From Planctomycetales bacterium (lineage in GTDB: Bacteria; Planctomycetota; Planctomycetia; Isosphaerales; Isosphaeraceae), in NCBI GenBank assembly GCA_027451455.1, contig DAIDJI010000398.1, positions 1 to 5,525 of the forward strand: a DNA stretch of 5,525 nucleotides, given 5' to 3'. The translations under genes were made by a program, and so were the position numbers. The notes beneath the pieces were generated by a model. That model searched no databases. It was not told the origin of the DNA and saw only the letters and a list, made by a program, of their open reading frames with translations. Positions 1 through 5,525 of this stretch are shown here, one piece after another; position 1 is the stretch's first letter; the number at the start of each line of letters is the position of its first letter.

Positions 1-1
1 G

Positions 2-658
2 CCCCGCGACTTCTTCATCGGCGAGGAGTGGCCGCTCGAAGGCGCGGGCCCTGGGCTCCGGGCGGTCTGGCTGGCGCCGCCGGCCGACATGGGCCGTCCC
101 GTCTGGCGCGACGTCCTCGAACAGACCCAGCTCGGGCCCGCGGAACTTGCCGCGCATCTGGCCGAGGGTGGGTCGGAAGATCTCCGATCGCAACGCGTCT
201 GGGGCCGGATCGCCGCCAAGGAAGCAACGCGTCGACTCTGGCTCGATCAGGGCTGGGCGCCCACCTATCCGGCTGACCTTGCTGTCATCGAGGAGGGGAA
301 ACGCTTCGTCCTGATCCGTCTCGATCGGCCCGGGGATCGATCGCTCCCCTCCATTGCGATCGCCGATGCCGATGGAGTCGCGGTTGCATTGGCATCGATC
401 GATCCCAGAATGCGATTGGGAGTCGCGGTCGACACGATCGCAGAGAGAGACGAATGGTCCGCTCGACGAGCCTGCGCCCGAATGGCCGCTTCTCAGGCGA
501 TCGGTTCGTCCAGCATCGAGATTGTGGGTCACGACGTATCGGCCGGACTGGTGCTCGTCCGGGCGAGCGACGGCCACGCGGTGACGTTCCGCATCCCAAC
601 CGGACGGCGGGGCGAGCATGTTTGGGCCTGGATCGCCATCGAAGGAACCGAACCATGA
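2..658 (+). CDS. C-terminal part of a polyketide/fatty-acid-synthase-like multidomain protein, with a degenerate phosphopantetheinyl-transferase-like end (5' partial)
   Basis: The reading frame is open from the first bases of the window, so the start lies upstream; the Met at 89 is internal, because the residues before it (FFIGEEWPLEG, LRAVWLAPP) read as normal protein. About 218 residues are visible. WGRIAAKEATRRLW (200-241) matches the segment that follows the dehydratase region in bacterial iterative synthases carrying a C-terminal phosphopantetheinyl transferase domain. Next comes PSIAIADADGVAVALAS (347-397), in the place of the usual SxSHxxGxAvA motif, then GVAVD (419-433) in the place of the magnesium-binding GIDVE, then ACARMAASQAIG (470-505) in the place of WCAKEAvaKAlG. 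The acidic residues needed for catalysis are therefore replaced, and the stretch between the last two motifs is very short. Inference: a structural remnant or non-catalytic domain. The stop overlaps the carrier protein start by four bases. Family assignment is from remembered motifs; upstream ketosynthase and acyltransferase domains are expected but not seen. Confidence 0.72.
   Translation, partial: PRDFFIGEEWPLEGAGPGLRAVWLAPPADMGRPVWRDVLEQTQLGPAELAAHLAEGGSEDLRSQRVWGRIAAKEATRRLWLDQGWAPTYPADLAVIEEGKRFVLIRLDRPGDRSLPSIAIADADGVAVALASIDPRMRLGVAVDTIAERDEWSARRACARMAASQAIGSSSIEIVGHDVSAGLVLVRASDGHAVTFRIPTGRRGEHVWAWIAIEGTEP
642..646 (+). promoter_or_regulatory. Ribosome binding site of the acyl carrier protein gene
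   Basis: AAGGA lies inside the 3' end of the synthase gene, eight bases before the ATG at 655. It supports that start over the far upstream ATG in the same frame at 454, and suggests that the carrier protein can be translated both by coupling to the synthase and by fresh initiation. Confidence 0.55.
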
Positions 659-939
659 CGACCATCCCGGATCGCGCCGCGATCCTCCACGACGTCTCGT
701 CTGTACTGGCGCAGGAACTGGGCGTCTCGCCCACCACGCCGATCGACGAGCGGACCCGCTTCTTCGCCGACCTCGGCCTCGCCTCGATCGACGCCGTCGT
801 GCTAAGCGAAGCGCTCCAGCGACACTTCGACCGCGCCCTGCCGTTCCACGACCTGATGGCCGAGATCGGCCGCCGAACCGATCGCGACCTTGTGATCGGC
901 GAGCTGGTCTCGTTTCTCGCAAAGCATCTGGGATCATAA
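655..939 (+). CDS. Acyl carrier protein
   Basis: A 94-residue protein of typical carrier-protein size. It holds the growing acyl or polyketide chain as a thioester on a phosphopantetheine arm. The attachment motif DLGLASID (residues 39-46) is clear, with Ser44 (codon 784-786) as the expected modified serine; the following helix AVVLSEALQRHF is the usual recognition helix II. The N-terminal part (residues 8-24) forms helix I, and LVIGELVSFLAKHL closes the fold. The start overlaps the synthase stop as ATGA, implying coupled translation and matched amounts of the two proteins, so it probably serves that synthase rather than general fatty acid synthesis. The synthase's own C-terminal transferase-like domain looks inactive, so another phosphopantetheinyl transferase probably activates this protein (inference). 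An earlier ATG at 454 in the same frame would put 201 bases inside the synthase gene and is not credible. Confidence 0.93.
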   Translation: MTTIPDRAAILHDVSSVLAQELGVSPTTPIDERTRFFADLGLASIDAVVLSEALQRHFDRALPFHDLMAEIGRRTDRDLVIGELVSFLAKHLGS

Positions 940-981
940 GTCGGGAATGGCCCAGTCCAAAGAGAAGCTTCAAGAGAATCC

Positions 982-998
982 AGGATCTTTTCGATCCT
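982..998 (+). other. Small inverted repeat in the largest intergenic gap
   Basis: AGGATC (982-987) and GATCCT (993-998) can pair as a six-base stem around a five-base TTTTC loop. It sits in the 83-base gap between the carrier protein and the hydrolase, 24 bases before the hydrolase start. No T-run follows the stem, so it is not a good intrinsic terminator. It could be a weak attenuator, an RNA processing or stability site, or chance in GATC-rich DNA. The same gap carries the seven-base direct repeat AAGAGAA at 960-966 and 972-978. No convincing sigma-70 promoter was seen here. Confidence 0.25.
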
Positions 999-1012
999 TC
1001 AAATGAGCGATC

Positions 1013-1016
1013 GAGG
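1013..1016 (+). promoter_or_regulatory. Ribosome binding site of the alpha/beta hydrolase gene
   Basis: GAGG ends six bases before the ATG at 1023. It fixes the hydrolase start there; the open frame continues far upstream but only through sequence that belongs to the carrier protein gene in another frame. Confidence 0.5.
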
Positions 1017-1022
1017 TCTGCC

Positions 1023-1877
1023 ATGCCCAGAATTCGCGCCAACGATTTGAGCTTTCACTACCAGCAGACGGGCGAGGGCCCCGACGTGCTGCTGATCCAC
1101 GGGGTGACCGGCGACCTTTCCGTCTGGCTCCTGAGCCGAACGATGGAGATTCTCGGGCGCTCGTTCCGGACCACCGCGTACGACCTGCGCGGGCACGGCT
1201 ACAGCGATGTTCCGCCGTCGGGCTACACGTCGGCCGATCAGGCGGGCGACACGATCGCGATCATGGACGCGATGGGGATCGACCGGGCCATGCTCGTCGG
1301 CCACAGCTTCGGCGGGGTGATCGCCACCCACGCCGCCGCCCTGTACCCCGACCGGATCGAGGCCGTGGTCCTTTCCGATCCGAGCTTCGCGGCGCTTCGG
1401 CACCTGGAAGACCTCGGACGATGGGGCCACTGGGAAGATTTTCGCGACGAGGCTGCCGAGGCTGGAGTCGCGCTCTCGGCCGAATACTGGTACGACCTGG
1501 CGAAGTTCTTCGATCAGGTGATGCACCTCGACGGTGAACAACTCCTCCGTTTCCGCCAGGCCGTGGGGCTTCCTGGTCTCAACCGTCTGCTCCGGCTCGG
1601 AAAGACCACCTGCGGCGACGACGCCCAGTCCGTCGCAGGATTGACCGAGGAAGTTATTTGCAGTGTGAGGCAGCCGGTCCTCGCGATTTTCGGAGAGTTC
1701 TCGCCGTTTCTCGCGACGGCCGACTACCTCATCCAGAACCTCTCGAATTGTGTCGGCGCTCGGGTGCCCGGCGCCAAGCATCGGGCTCCCGAGGAGAACT
1801 CTGAAGGGTTTGTCGATCAGGTGAATCGGTTCCTGCTGGAGACATCGAACGCGACGCTGGCGGGGGTGCGGTCATGA
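1023..1877 (+). CDS. Alpha/beta hydrolase (possible thioesterase or chain-release enzyme)
   Basis: A 284-residue protein of usual size for single-domain alpha/beta hydrolases, without a signal peptide, so cytoplasmic. Visible family marks in order are LLIHGVTGD (oxyanion loop, residues 23-31), YDLRGHGYSD (53-62), the nucleophile elbow GHSFGG with Ser95 (93-98), and VPGAKHRAPEE with the likely catalytic His253. The usual acid position after strand 7 reads GEFSPF, with Ser227 where Asp is common; Asp119 in LSDPS, after strand 6, is a plausible replacement acid, as in some other members of the fold. The start at 1023 has a GAGG site and the first residues (MPRIRANDLSFHYQQTGEGP) match a normal N-terminus. 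Its place between carrier protein and reductase suggests it frees or edits acyl thioesters, but an esterase or epoxide-type hydrolase fits the sequence equally well. The last four bases overlap the next start (ATGA). Confidence 0.88.
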   Translation: MPRIRANDLSFHYQQTGEGPDVLLIHGVTGDLSVWLLSRTMEILGRSFRTTAYDLRGHGYSDVPPSGYTSADQAGDTIAIMDAMGIDRAMLVGHSFGGVIATHAAALYPDRIEAVVLSDPSFAALRHLEDLGRWGHWEDFRDEAAEAGVALSAEYWYDLAKFFDQVMHLDGEQLLRFRQAVGLPGLNRLLRLGKTTCGDDAQSVAGLTEEVICSVRQPVLAIFGEFSPFLATADYLIQNLSNCVGARVPGAKHRAPEENSEGFVDQVNRFLLETSNATLAGVRS

Positions 1878-2662
1878 GCGCCGAAAGGAAACCGACTGTC
1901 CTGCTGACCGGCGCCGCACACGGAATTGGCCGCGCGACTGCCCTCGCGCTGGCCGATCGCAATACCCCGATGGCGCTGATCGATCGAGACGGGCCCGCGC
2001 TCGCCGAGGTCGCTGGCGAGCTGAAGGCCAGGGGCGCGACGGTAGCCGAGGCCGTGGCCGATGTCACCGATCGCGAGAATTTGGCCGCGGCCGTCGCCAT
2101 GCTCGCGGAGGCGGTCGGACCGATCGAGGTCCTGCTCGCCTGCGCAGGGATCGGGACTCTGACCATCGTTCCCGAGCTCGATACGCCGATGCTCCGCAAG
2201 ACGCTCGAGGTCAACCTGCTCGGCGTGGCACACTCGATCGAGGCGGTTTTGCCGGGGATGATCGAGCGCCGGCGCGGGCACATCGTCGGTGTCGCAAGCG
2301 TCGCCGGATATCGTGGCTTCCCCTGGATGATCTCGTACTCGGCGTCGAAGGCGGGTCTGATCGCCTATCTCGAAGGGATCCGTCCGGGCCTCCGACTCCG
2401 GGGCGTCACCGTCACCACCGTCTGCCCGGGATTTGTCCGGACGCAGATGTGCACGTCTGTGCCATACCAGCATCCGGTGAAGATGATCGAGCCGGAGGCC
2501 GCGGCACGGCATCTGGTCCGGGCGATTGAGCAACGTCCCCGGAATTGCATCTTCCCCTGGGACATGCGCATCAGCCTCGCCGTACTGAAATACATGCCCG
2601 ATGGCCTCTTCGACCGCTTGATGCGCTGGGTCGGTCCCAGGGCGCTTCACGTCGAATTCTAA
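1874..2662 (+). CDS. Short-chain dehydrogenase/reductase (classical SDR, ketoacyl-reductase-like)
   Basis: A 262-residue NAD(P)-dependent oxidoreductase of classical SDR length. The dinucleotide-binding motif TGAAHGIG is at residues 12-19, ADVTD at 62-66, the variant ACAG at 89-92 (usually NNAG), the structural Asn in EVNLLG at 114, Ser142 in VASVAG, and the catalytic YSASK with Tyr155 and Lys159, followed by CPGFVRT (184-190). Asp37 at the end of strand 2 (ALIDRDG) favours NAD(H) over NADP(H), by the general rule for this family. The C-terminal tail (residues 231-262, hydrophobic and basic) could touch the membrane. It overlaps the hydrolase stop by four bases, with no strong ribosome site of its own, so translation is probably coupled. 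In this setting it likely reduces a beta-keto group or oxidises an alcohol on the chain; the true substrate cannot be read from sequence. Confidence 0.93.
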   Translation: MSAERKPTVLLTGAAHGIGRATALALADRNTPMALIDRDGPALAEVAGELKARGATVAEAVADVTDRENLAAAVAMLAEAVGPIEVLLACAGIGTLTIVPELDTPMLRKTLEVNLLGVAHSIEAVLPGMIERRRGHIVGVASVAGYRGFPWMISYSASKAGLIAYLEGIRPGLRLRGVTVTTVCPGFVRTQMCTSVPYQHPVKMIEPEAAARHLVRAIEQRPRNCIFPWDMRISLAVLKYMPDGLFDRLMRWVGPRALHVEF

Positions 2663-2670
2663 TCGGCGGA

Positions 2671-2675
2671 AAGGA
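2671..2675 (+). promoter_or_regulatory. Ribosome binding site of the first methyltransferase gene
   Basis: AAGGA, eight bases before the ATG at 2684, in the 21-base gap after the reductase stop. It supports this ATG over the in-frame ATG at 2705. Confidence 0.6.
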
Positions 2676-2683
2676 CCCGCGCC

Positions 2684-3430
2684 ATGGGAGACGATGCGAC
2701 AGCGATGCAGGATGCAACCGCTTCCCACGCAGGCATCCGCGACGCGATCGGTCCCCTCATCGGACGCAATCGGATCGCCGCCGACTTCTACGACGGACCC
2801 GGCTGGCCGCGGTTCCGTCGGTGGGAACAGGGCTTCCTGATGATCGGCGGCGGTCTCCGTCGCGCCCGAATGGAAATCCTTCGGCATGTCATCGATATCG
2901 GCAAGCCCGATGCATTGGGACTGGAAGTAGGCATCGGCGACGGCGAGAACCTGGCGCTCCTACCTCGGGGCTGGGAGGTCCACGGTGTCGACATCGCGCG
3001 GACCCGGCTGGAAGCGTGCCTGGAACGGCATCCGTCGATCTCGGGACGACTGGCCTGGGCCGAGGGCGAATCGCTCCCGTACGACGACGCGACCTTCGAC
3101 GCCTGCTGGAGCATCGGCGGGTTCAACTACTTCCGCGACCACGAGGCCGCCCTTCGCGAAATGCAGCGCGTGACGCGTCCGGGTGGCACCATCGTCGTCG
3201 CGGATGAGGTGCCGGGGCTCCATCGCGCGGGGATCGGACACCTGATCGGCGTCCCTCGAATCGATGCCTACTGGCTCCGCGCGCTGGGGCTCGATCGGGC
3301 GTTCGTCGAGATGGTGCTTTCCTTCGACGTCGATCTGGATGCACTGATCGCGCGGGTCTGGCCGGCGGCGAGACGCTTTCGGATCTGGCGCGGGATGGGG
3401 TATTGCTGGGTTTCTCGGATCGAATCCTGA
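2684..3430 (+). CDS. SAM-dependent class I methyltransferase, without zinc ribbon
   Basis: A 248-residue protein with a Methyltransferase_11-type Rossmann core. Motif I is LEVGIGDGEN (residues 80-89), the acidic end of strand 2 is GVDIA (101-105), AEGESLPYDDATFDACWSIG (126-145) covers the region before and at motif IV, and REMQRVTRPGGTIVVADE (158-175) is the usual post-IV helix and strand. It is cytoplasmic, with no membrane segment. From FYDGPGWPRFRRWE (residues 35-48) to IWRGMGY near the end it aligns almost throughout with the next gene, including FNYF, GHLIGVP/GHKLGFP and FVEMV/FTEMV, so the two are tandem paralogs. The first 30 residues are unrelated to the other protein's zinc ribbon. 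The gap to the next gene is 18 bases. Likely substrate: an intermediate or the finished product of this cluster (inference from position); O-, C- or N-methylation cannot be told apart. Confidence 0.9.
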   Translation: MGDDATAMQDATASHAGIRDAIGPLIGRNRIAADFYDGPGWPRFRRWEQGFLMIGGGLRRARMEILRHVIDIGKPDALGLEVGIGDGENLALLPRGWEVHGVDIARTRLEACLERHPSISGRLAWAEGESLPYDDATFDACWSIGGFNYFRDHEAALREMQRVTRPGGTIVVADEVPGLHRAGIGHLIGVPRIDAYWLRALGLDRAFVEMVLSFDVDLDALIARVWPAARRFRIWRGMGYCWVSRIES

Positions 3431-3433
3431 GCG

Positions 3434-3440
3434 AAGGGGA
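3434..3440 (+). promoter_or_regulatory. Ribosome binding site of the second methyltransferase gene
   Basis: AAGGGGA, eight bases before the ATG at 3449. It sets the start so that the four-cysteine ribbon is included in the protein. Confidence 0.6.
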
Positions 3441-3448
3441 GACGAGAT

Positions 3449-4306
3449 ATGTCCACGACGAGTCCGGGGGCGGTTGAGGCGTCGCGATGGCTGCAACACT
3501 GGGACATCTGGCGATGCCCCTCCTGCCGTGGAAATCTCTCCGCGACCGACGAGGCCGCGCTCAATTGCCCCGAGTGTGGCGGGCGGTATCGACTCGATGA
3601 CGGGATGCTCATCTTCCGGGACAAGACCGAGGCGAACAACGGCGTCGCGCAGGAGTTCTACGACAGCCCGCTCTGGCCGAAGTTTCGGTTCTGGGAAAAA
3701 TTCACCTGGTGGGTCAACGGCGGCGAGCGCCGGGCGCGGAACGCCGTTTTGAAGCACCTGCCCGATCGTCCGCAACTCGACCTGCTGGACATCGCGATCG
3801 GCGACGGCGTTTACCTCGACTGGCTCCCGCGTGGCTGGCGGATCGCGGGCGTGGATATTTCTCGATCACAGCTCGACGCCTGTCGGCGACGGGCCGAGGC
3901 CGCAGGACGCGAGGTCTCTCTCGCCCAGTGCGAGGCCGAGGCGCTCCCCCTGGCCGACCACCGGTTCGACGCCGTGCTGAGCATCGGCGCGTTCAATTAT
4001 TTTAATGATCCCGAAGCGTCGCTCCGCGAGATGGTACGTGTGGCTCGCCCGGGCGCTCCGATCGTGGTCTCCGACGAGAGGCCCGACCTCACCGACCGAA
4101 TGATCGGCCACAAGCTCGGCTTCCCCTCGCTCGATCGTTGGATCGTCTCGCGGCTGATGAACCTGGGCGACTCGTTCACCGAGATGGTCGAGCAGCATCG
4201 CGACCTTGATGTCCTGGCGATCGCGCAACGGGTTCTGCCGGACGCCGAGCTGTTCCCGGTCTGGCGTGGCGTCGGGTACGTTGTGGTCGGCCACGCGCCC
4301 AGGTGA
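3449..4306 (+). CDS. Zinc-ribbon SAM-dependent methyltransferase, paralog of the preceding gene
   Basis: A 285-residue protein. The N-terminus has a Cys4 ribbon, CPSC (Cys23, Cys26) and CPEC (Cys40, Cys43), followed by YRLDDGMLIF, a Trm112-like arrangement expected to bind one zinc ion. The methyltransferase core follows: LLDIAIGDG (residues 112-120) as motif I, GVDIS (134-138), CEAEALPLADHRFDAVLSIG (161-180), and REMVRVARPGAPIVVSDE (193-210). Motif I has Ala116 where the first glycine is usual and where the paralog has Gly83; the remaining glycines are kept, so SAM binding may survive. A ribbon before a methyltransferase also occurs in rRNA guanine methyltransferase RlmA, so an RNA target cannot be excluded, but the close match to the neighbouring paralog and the operon setting favour a small-molecule or lipid substrate. 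It is followed after 30 bases by the transporter genes. Confidence 0.9.
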   Translation: MSTTSPGAVEASRWLQHWDIWRCPSCRGNLSATDEAALNCPECGGRYRLDDGMLIFRDKTEANNGVAQEFYDSPLWPKFRFWEKFTWWVNGGERRARNAVLKHLPDRPQLDLLDIAIGDGVYLDWLPRGWRIAGVDISRSQLDACRRRAEAAGREVSLAQCEAEALPLADHRFDAVLSIGAFNYFNDPEASLREMVRVARPGAPIVVSDERPDLTDRMIGHKLGFPSLDRWIVSRLMNLGDSFTEMVEQHRDLDVLAIAQRVLPDAELFPVWRGVGYVVVGHAPR

Positions 4307-4322
4307 GGAAGAGAGTCGGGAC

Positions 4323-4326
4323 GGAG
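4323..4326 (+). promoter_or_regulatory. Ribosome binding site of the permease gene
   Basis: GGAG, ten bases before the ATG at 4337. Spacing is slightly long, but the encoded N-terminus (a short basic stretch and then a membrane helix) is what this permease family shows. Confidence 0.4.
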
Positions 4327-4336
4327 ACGCCTTGCC

Positions 4337-5461
4337 ATGCGGTTCATCACCCTGATCACCAAGAATGTGATTCATCGGCCGATGCGATCGGCGCTCACGG
4401 CGCTCGGGCTTTCGGTGGCGATCGCCGCGGTGATCGTGCTGGTGGGGATCTCATGGAACTTCGAGCGGTCGTTCCTGGCCATCTACCGATCCAAGGGAAT
4501 CGACATGGTGATTGTTCACGCCGGGAGCAGCAACCAGCTTTCCAGCAGTCTCGAAGTGGGGATGGTCGACCGCCTCCGCCGGATCGAGGGCGTGGCCGAC
4601 GCCGCGCCGACGTTGGTCGACACCGTCGCGTTCGAGGATCAAAACCTGGCGAGCGTGCTGGTCGATGGCTGGGAGCCGGATAGCCTGCTTTTCAAGGGGA
4701 TTCGCATGCTTTCGGGGCGTCCGCTCCGCCGCGGCGATGATCGTTCGGTACTGCTTGGCCGGGTCTTGGCCCTGAACCTTGGCAAGAAGACCGACGACCC
4801 GATCCAGGTCTCCGGCGAGTCATTTCGGGTGGTCGGTGTCTTCGAAAGTGATAGCCTGTTTGAGAACGGCGCGCTGGTGCTGCCGCTCACCGTCTTGCAA
4901 AAGATGATGGGCCGCGAGGGGCAGGCGACCGGTATCGTGATCTCGGCCACGTCGTCTGACCGAGCATTCCTCGACAGTCTCCGGCGCCGGATTGAGAGCC
5001 AGATTCCAGGCGTGGCCGCGACGCCGGCGCGGGATTACGTCGTGGCCGACACGCAGATCCGACTGGCGAAGGCGATGTCATGGACGACCGGACTGATCGC
5101 GATGGTGATGGGGGCGCTGGGGATGCTCAACACGATGCTGATGTCGATCTTCGAGCGGACGCGCGAGATCGGCATCCTTCGGGCGGTCGGCTGGCGTCGG
5201 CGCCGGGTGCTGGTCCTGGTGCTGGGCGAGGCCCTCGTGATCGCGACAGCCGGGACGCTAATCGGGGGCGTCCTGGCCGCGGTTGGGATGCAGGCGCTCA
5301 TGCTCTCGCCGACGGCCCGGGGGTTTATCGACCCGAACATTCCGATCGAGGTGCTGGGCCTGGCCGTTGCGATGGGGATCGGGCTGAGCCTGCTCGGCGG
5401 CCTGTATCCGGCGGCGCGGGCCGCTGCGCTCGACCCGACGGAGGCCCTCCGCCATGAGTGA
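4337..5461 (+). CDS. ABC transporter permease, MacB/FtsX/DevC type
   Basis: A 374-residue inner-membrane protein with the four-helix MacB-type layout. A short cytoplasmic start (MRFITLITKNVIHRPMRS) leads into helix 1 (about residues 19-39). A large extracytoplasmic domain of about 205 residues follows, then three C-terminal helices (about 247-272, 291-320 and 337-360). The FtsX-domain signature FERTREIGILRAVGWRRRR (272-290) forms the loop expected to couple to the ATPase, and the end YPAARAAALDPTEALR (357-372) is typical. Such permeases usually work by pulling lipids, lipoproteins or hydrophobic compounds from the outer leaflet of the inner membrane, rather than by classical translocation. 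The next gene starts eight bases before its stop and encodes the ATPase subunit. No membrane fusion partner is visible in the window. Sitting behind biosynthetic genes, it is a good candidate exporter for their product. Confidence 0.92.
   Translation: MRFITLITKNVIHRPMRSALTALGLSVAIAAVIVLVGISWNFERSFLAIYRSKGIDMVIVHAGSSNQLSSSLEVGMVDRLRRIEGVADAAPTLVDTVAFEDQNLASVLVDGWEPDSLLFKGIRMLSGRPLRRGDDRSVLLGRVLALNLGKKTDDPIQVSGESFRVVGVFESDSLFENGALVLPLTVLQKMMGREGQATGIVISATSSDRAFLDSLRRRIESQIPGVAATPARDYVVADTQIRLAKAMSWTTGLIAMVMGALGMLNTMLMSIFERTREIGILRAVGWRRRRVLVLVLGEALVIATAGTLIGGVLAAVGMQALMLSPTARGFIDPNIPIEVLGLAVAMGIGLSLLGGLYPAARAAALDPTEALRHE
5440..5444 (+). promoter_or_regulatory. Ribosome binding site of the ATPase gene, within a short palindrome
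   Basis: GGAGG, nine bases before the ATG at 5454 and inside the end of the permease gene. It is the left half of the palindrome GGAGGCCCTCC (5440-5450), so GGAG could pair with CTCC around a three-base loop and hide the site until ribosomes on the permease open it. The masking is a suggestion only; the site itself is strong. Confidence 0.5.
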
Positions 5462-5525
5462 CGCCAACGGCTCCCCGATCCTCCGGGCCGAGGGGCTGGT
5501 GAAGTATTACCCTGACGGAAACGTC
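5454..5525 (+). CDS. ABC transporter ATP-binding subunit, LolD/MacB/DevA type (3' partial)
   Basis: Only the first 24 codons are in the window. The residues ILRAEGLVKYYPDGNV match the first strand of ABC ATPases, in which L-x-A-x-x-L-x-K-x-Y-x-x-G is common and the aromatic Tyr stacks on the adenine of ATP. The Walker A motif would lie roughly 20-30 residues beyond the window. The gene starts eight bases before the stop of the permease gene, as is usual for partner subunits, and has a GGAGG site. It is expected to be a cytoplasmic ATPase driving the permease. The family is inferred from context and from this short N-terminus; Walker and signature motifs are not visible. Confidence 0.78.
   Translation, partial: MSDANGSPILRAEGLVKYYPDGNV

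Noticed and set aside
356..363. GCGATCGC octamers like the cyanobacterial HIP1 word (also at 4217-4224 and 4418-4425)
   Set aside because: The few copies are expected in a GC-rich, GATC-rich genome and do not by themselves point to a cyanobacterium.
982..998. Rho-independent terminator after the carrier protein gene
   Set aside because: The stem is only six bases with half A/T pairs and no T-run follows; the Ts are in the loop.
618..1022. N-terminal extension of the hydrolase back to an ATG at 618
   Set aside because: It would run through the whole carrier protein gene in another frame; the added residues are Arg/Pro-rich shadow sequence, while the ATG at 1023 has a ribosome site and a normal N-terminus.
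1003..1050. Fifteen-codon upstream frame overlapping the hydrolase start
   Set aside because: It is short, has no ribosome site, and nothing in its peptide suggests a leader; chance is enough to explain it.
999..1781. Antisense open frame of 260 codons opposite the hydrolase gene
   Set aside because: It mirrors codon bias of the hydrolase gene and has no recognisable domain.
1817..2887. Long antisense open frame of 356 codons opposite the reductase gene
   Set aside because: It lies opposite well-supported genes in GC-rich DNA, its translation is low in hydrophobic core patterns and shows no family motif, and no ribosome site is seen.

Overview
This 5.5 kb window is dense, GC-rich bacterial DNA with eight genes, all on the + strand. 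Two are cut by the window edges. The largest intergenic gap is 83 bases, and three of the seven junctions overlap (4, 4 and 8 bases), so it reads as the middle of one operon. High GC, heavy use of GATC/CGATCG in coding sequence and the combination of genes suggest a planctomycete, perhaps of the Isosphaeraceae type. This placement is inference: no rRNA or other marker gene is present.

Layout. (1) 2-658 is the 3' end of a large polyketide/fatty-acid-synthase-like gene, ending in a phosphopantetheinyl-transferase-like domain whose key residues look lost. (2) 655-939 is a free-standing acyl carrier protein with the DLGLASID attachment site. (3) 1023-1877 is an alpha/beta hydrolase with a GHSFGG nucleophile elbow. 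(4) 1874-2662 is a classical short-chain dehydrogenase/reductase. (5) 2684-3430 and (6) 3449-4306 are two paralogous SAM-dependent methyltransferases; only the second has an N-terminal four-cysteine zinc ribbon. (7) 4337-5461 is a MacB/FtsX-type ABC transporter permease. (8) 5454-5525 is the first 24 codons of its ATP-binding subunit.

How the parts may fit. A polyketide or lipid-like chain could be built on the synthase and the small carrier protein, reduced by the short-chain dehydrogenase, released or edited by the hydrolase, methylated by one or both methyltransferases, and moved out of the membrane by the permease/ATPase pair. This resembles in logic the cyanobacterial heterocyst glycolipid system (HglE-type synthase, HetN-type reductase, DevBCA exporter), but carries two methyltransferases. 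The product cannot be read from this window, and the main synthase domains lie upstream of it.

There are no RNA genes, mobile elements, CRISPR arrays or long repeats. No stretch over 300 bases lacks a gene.
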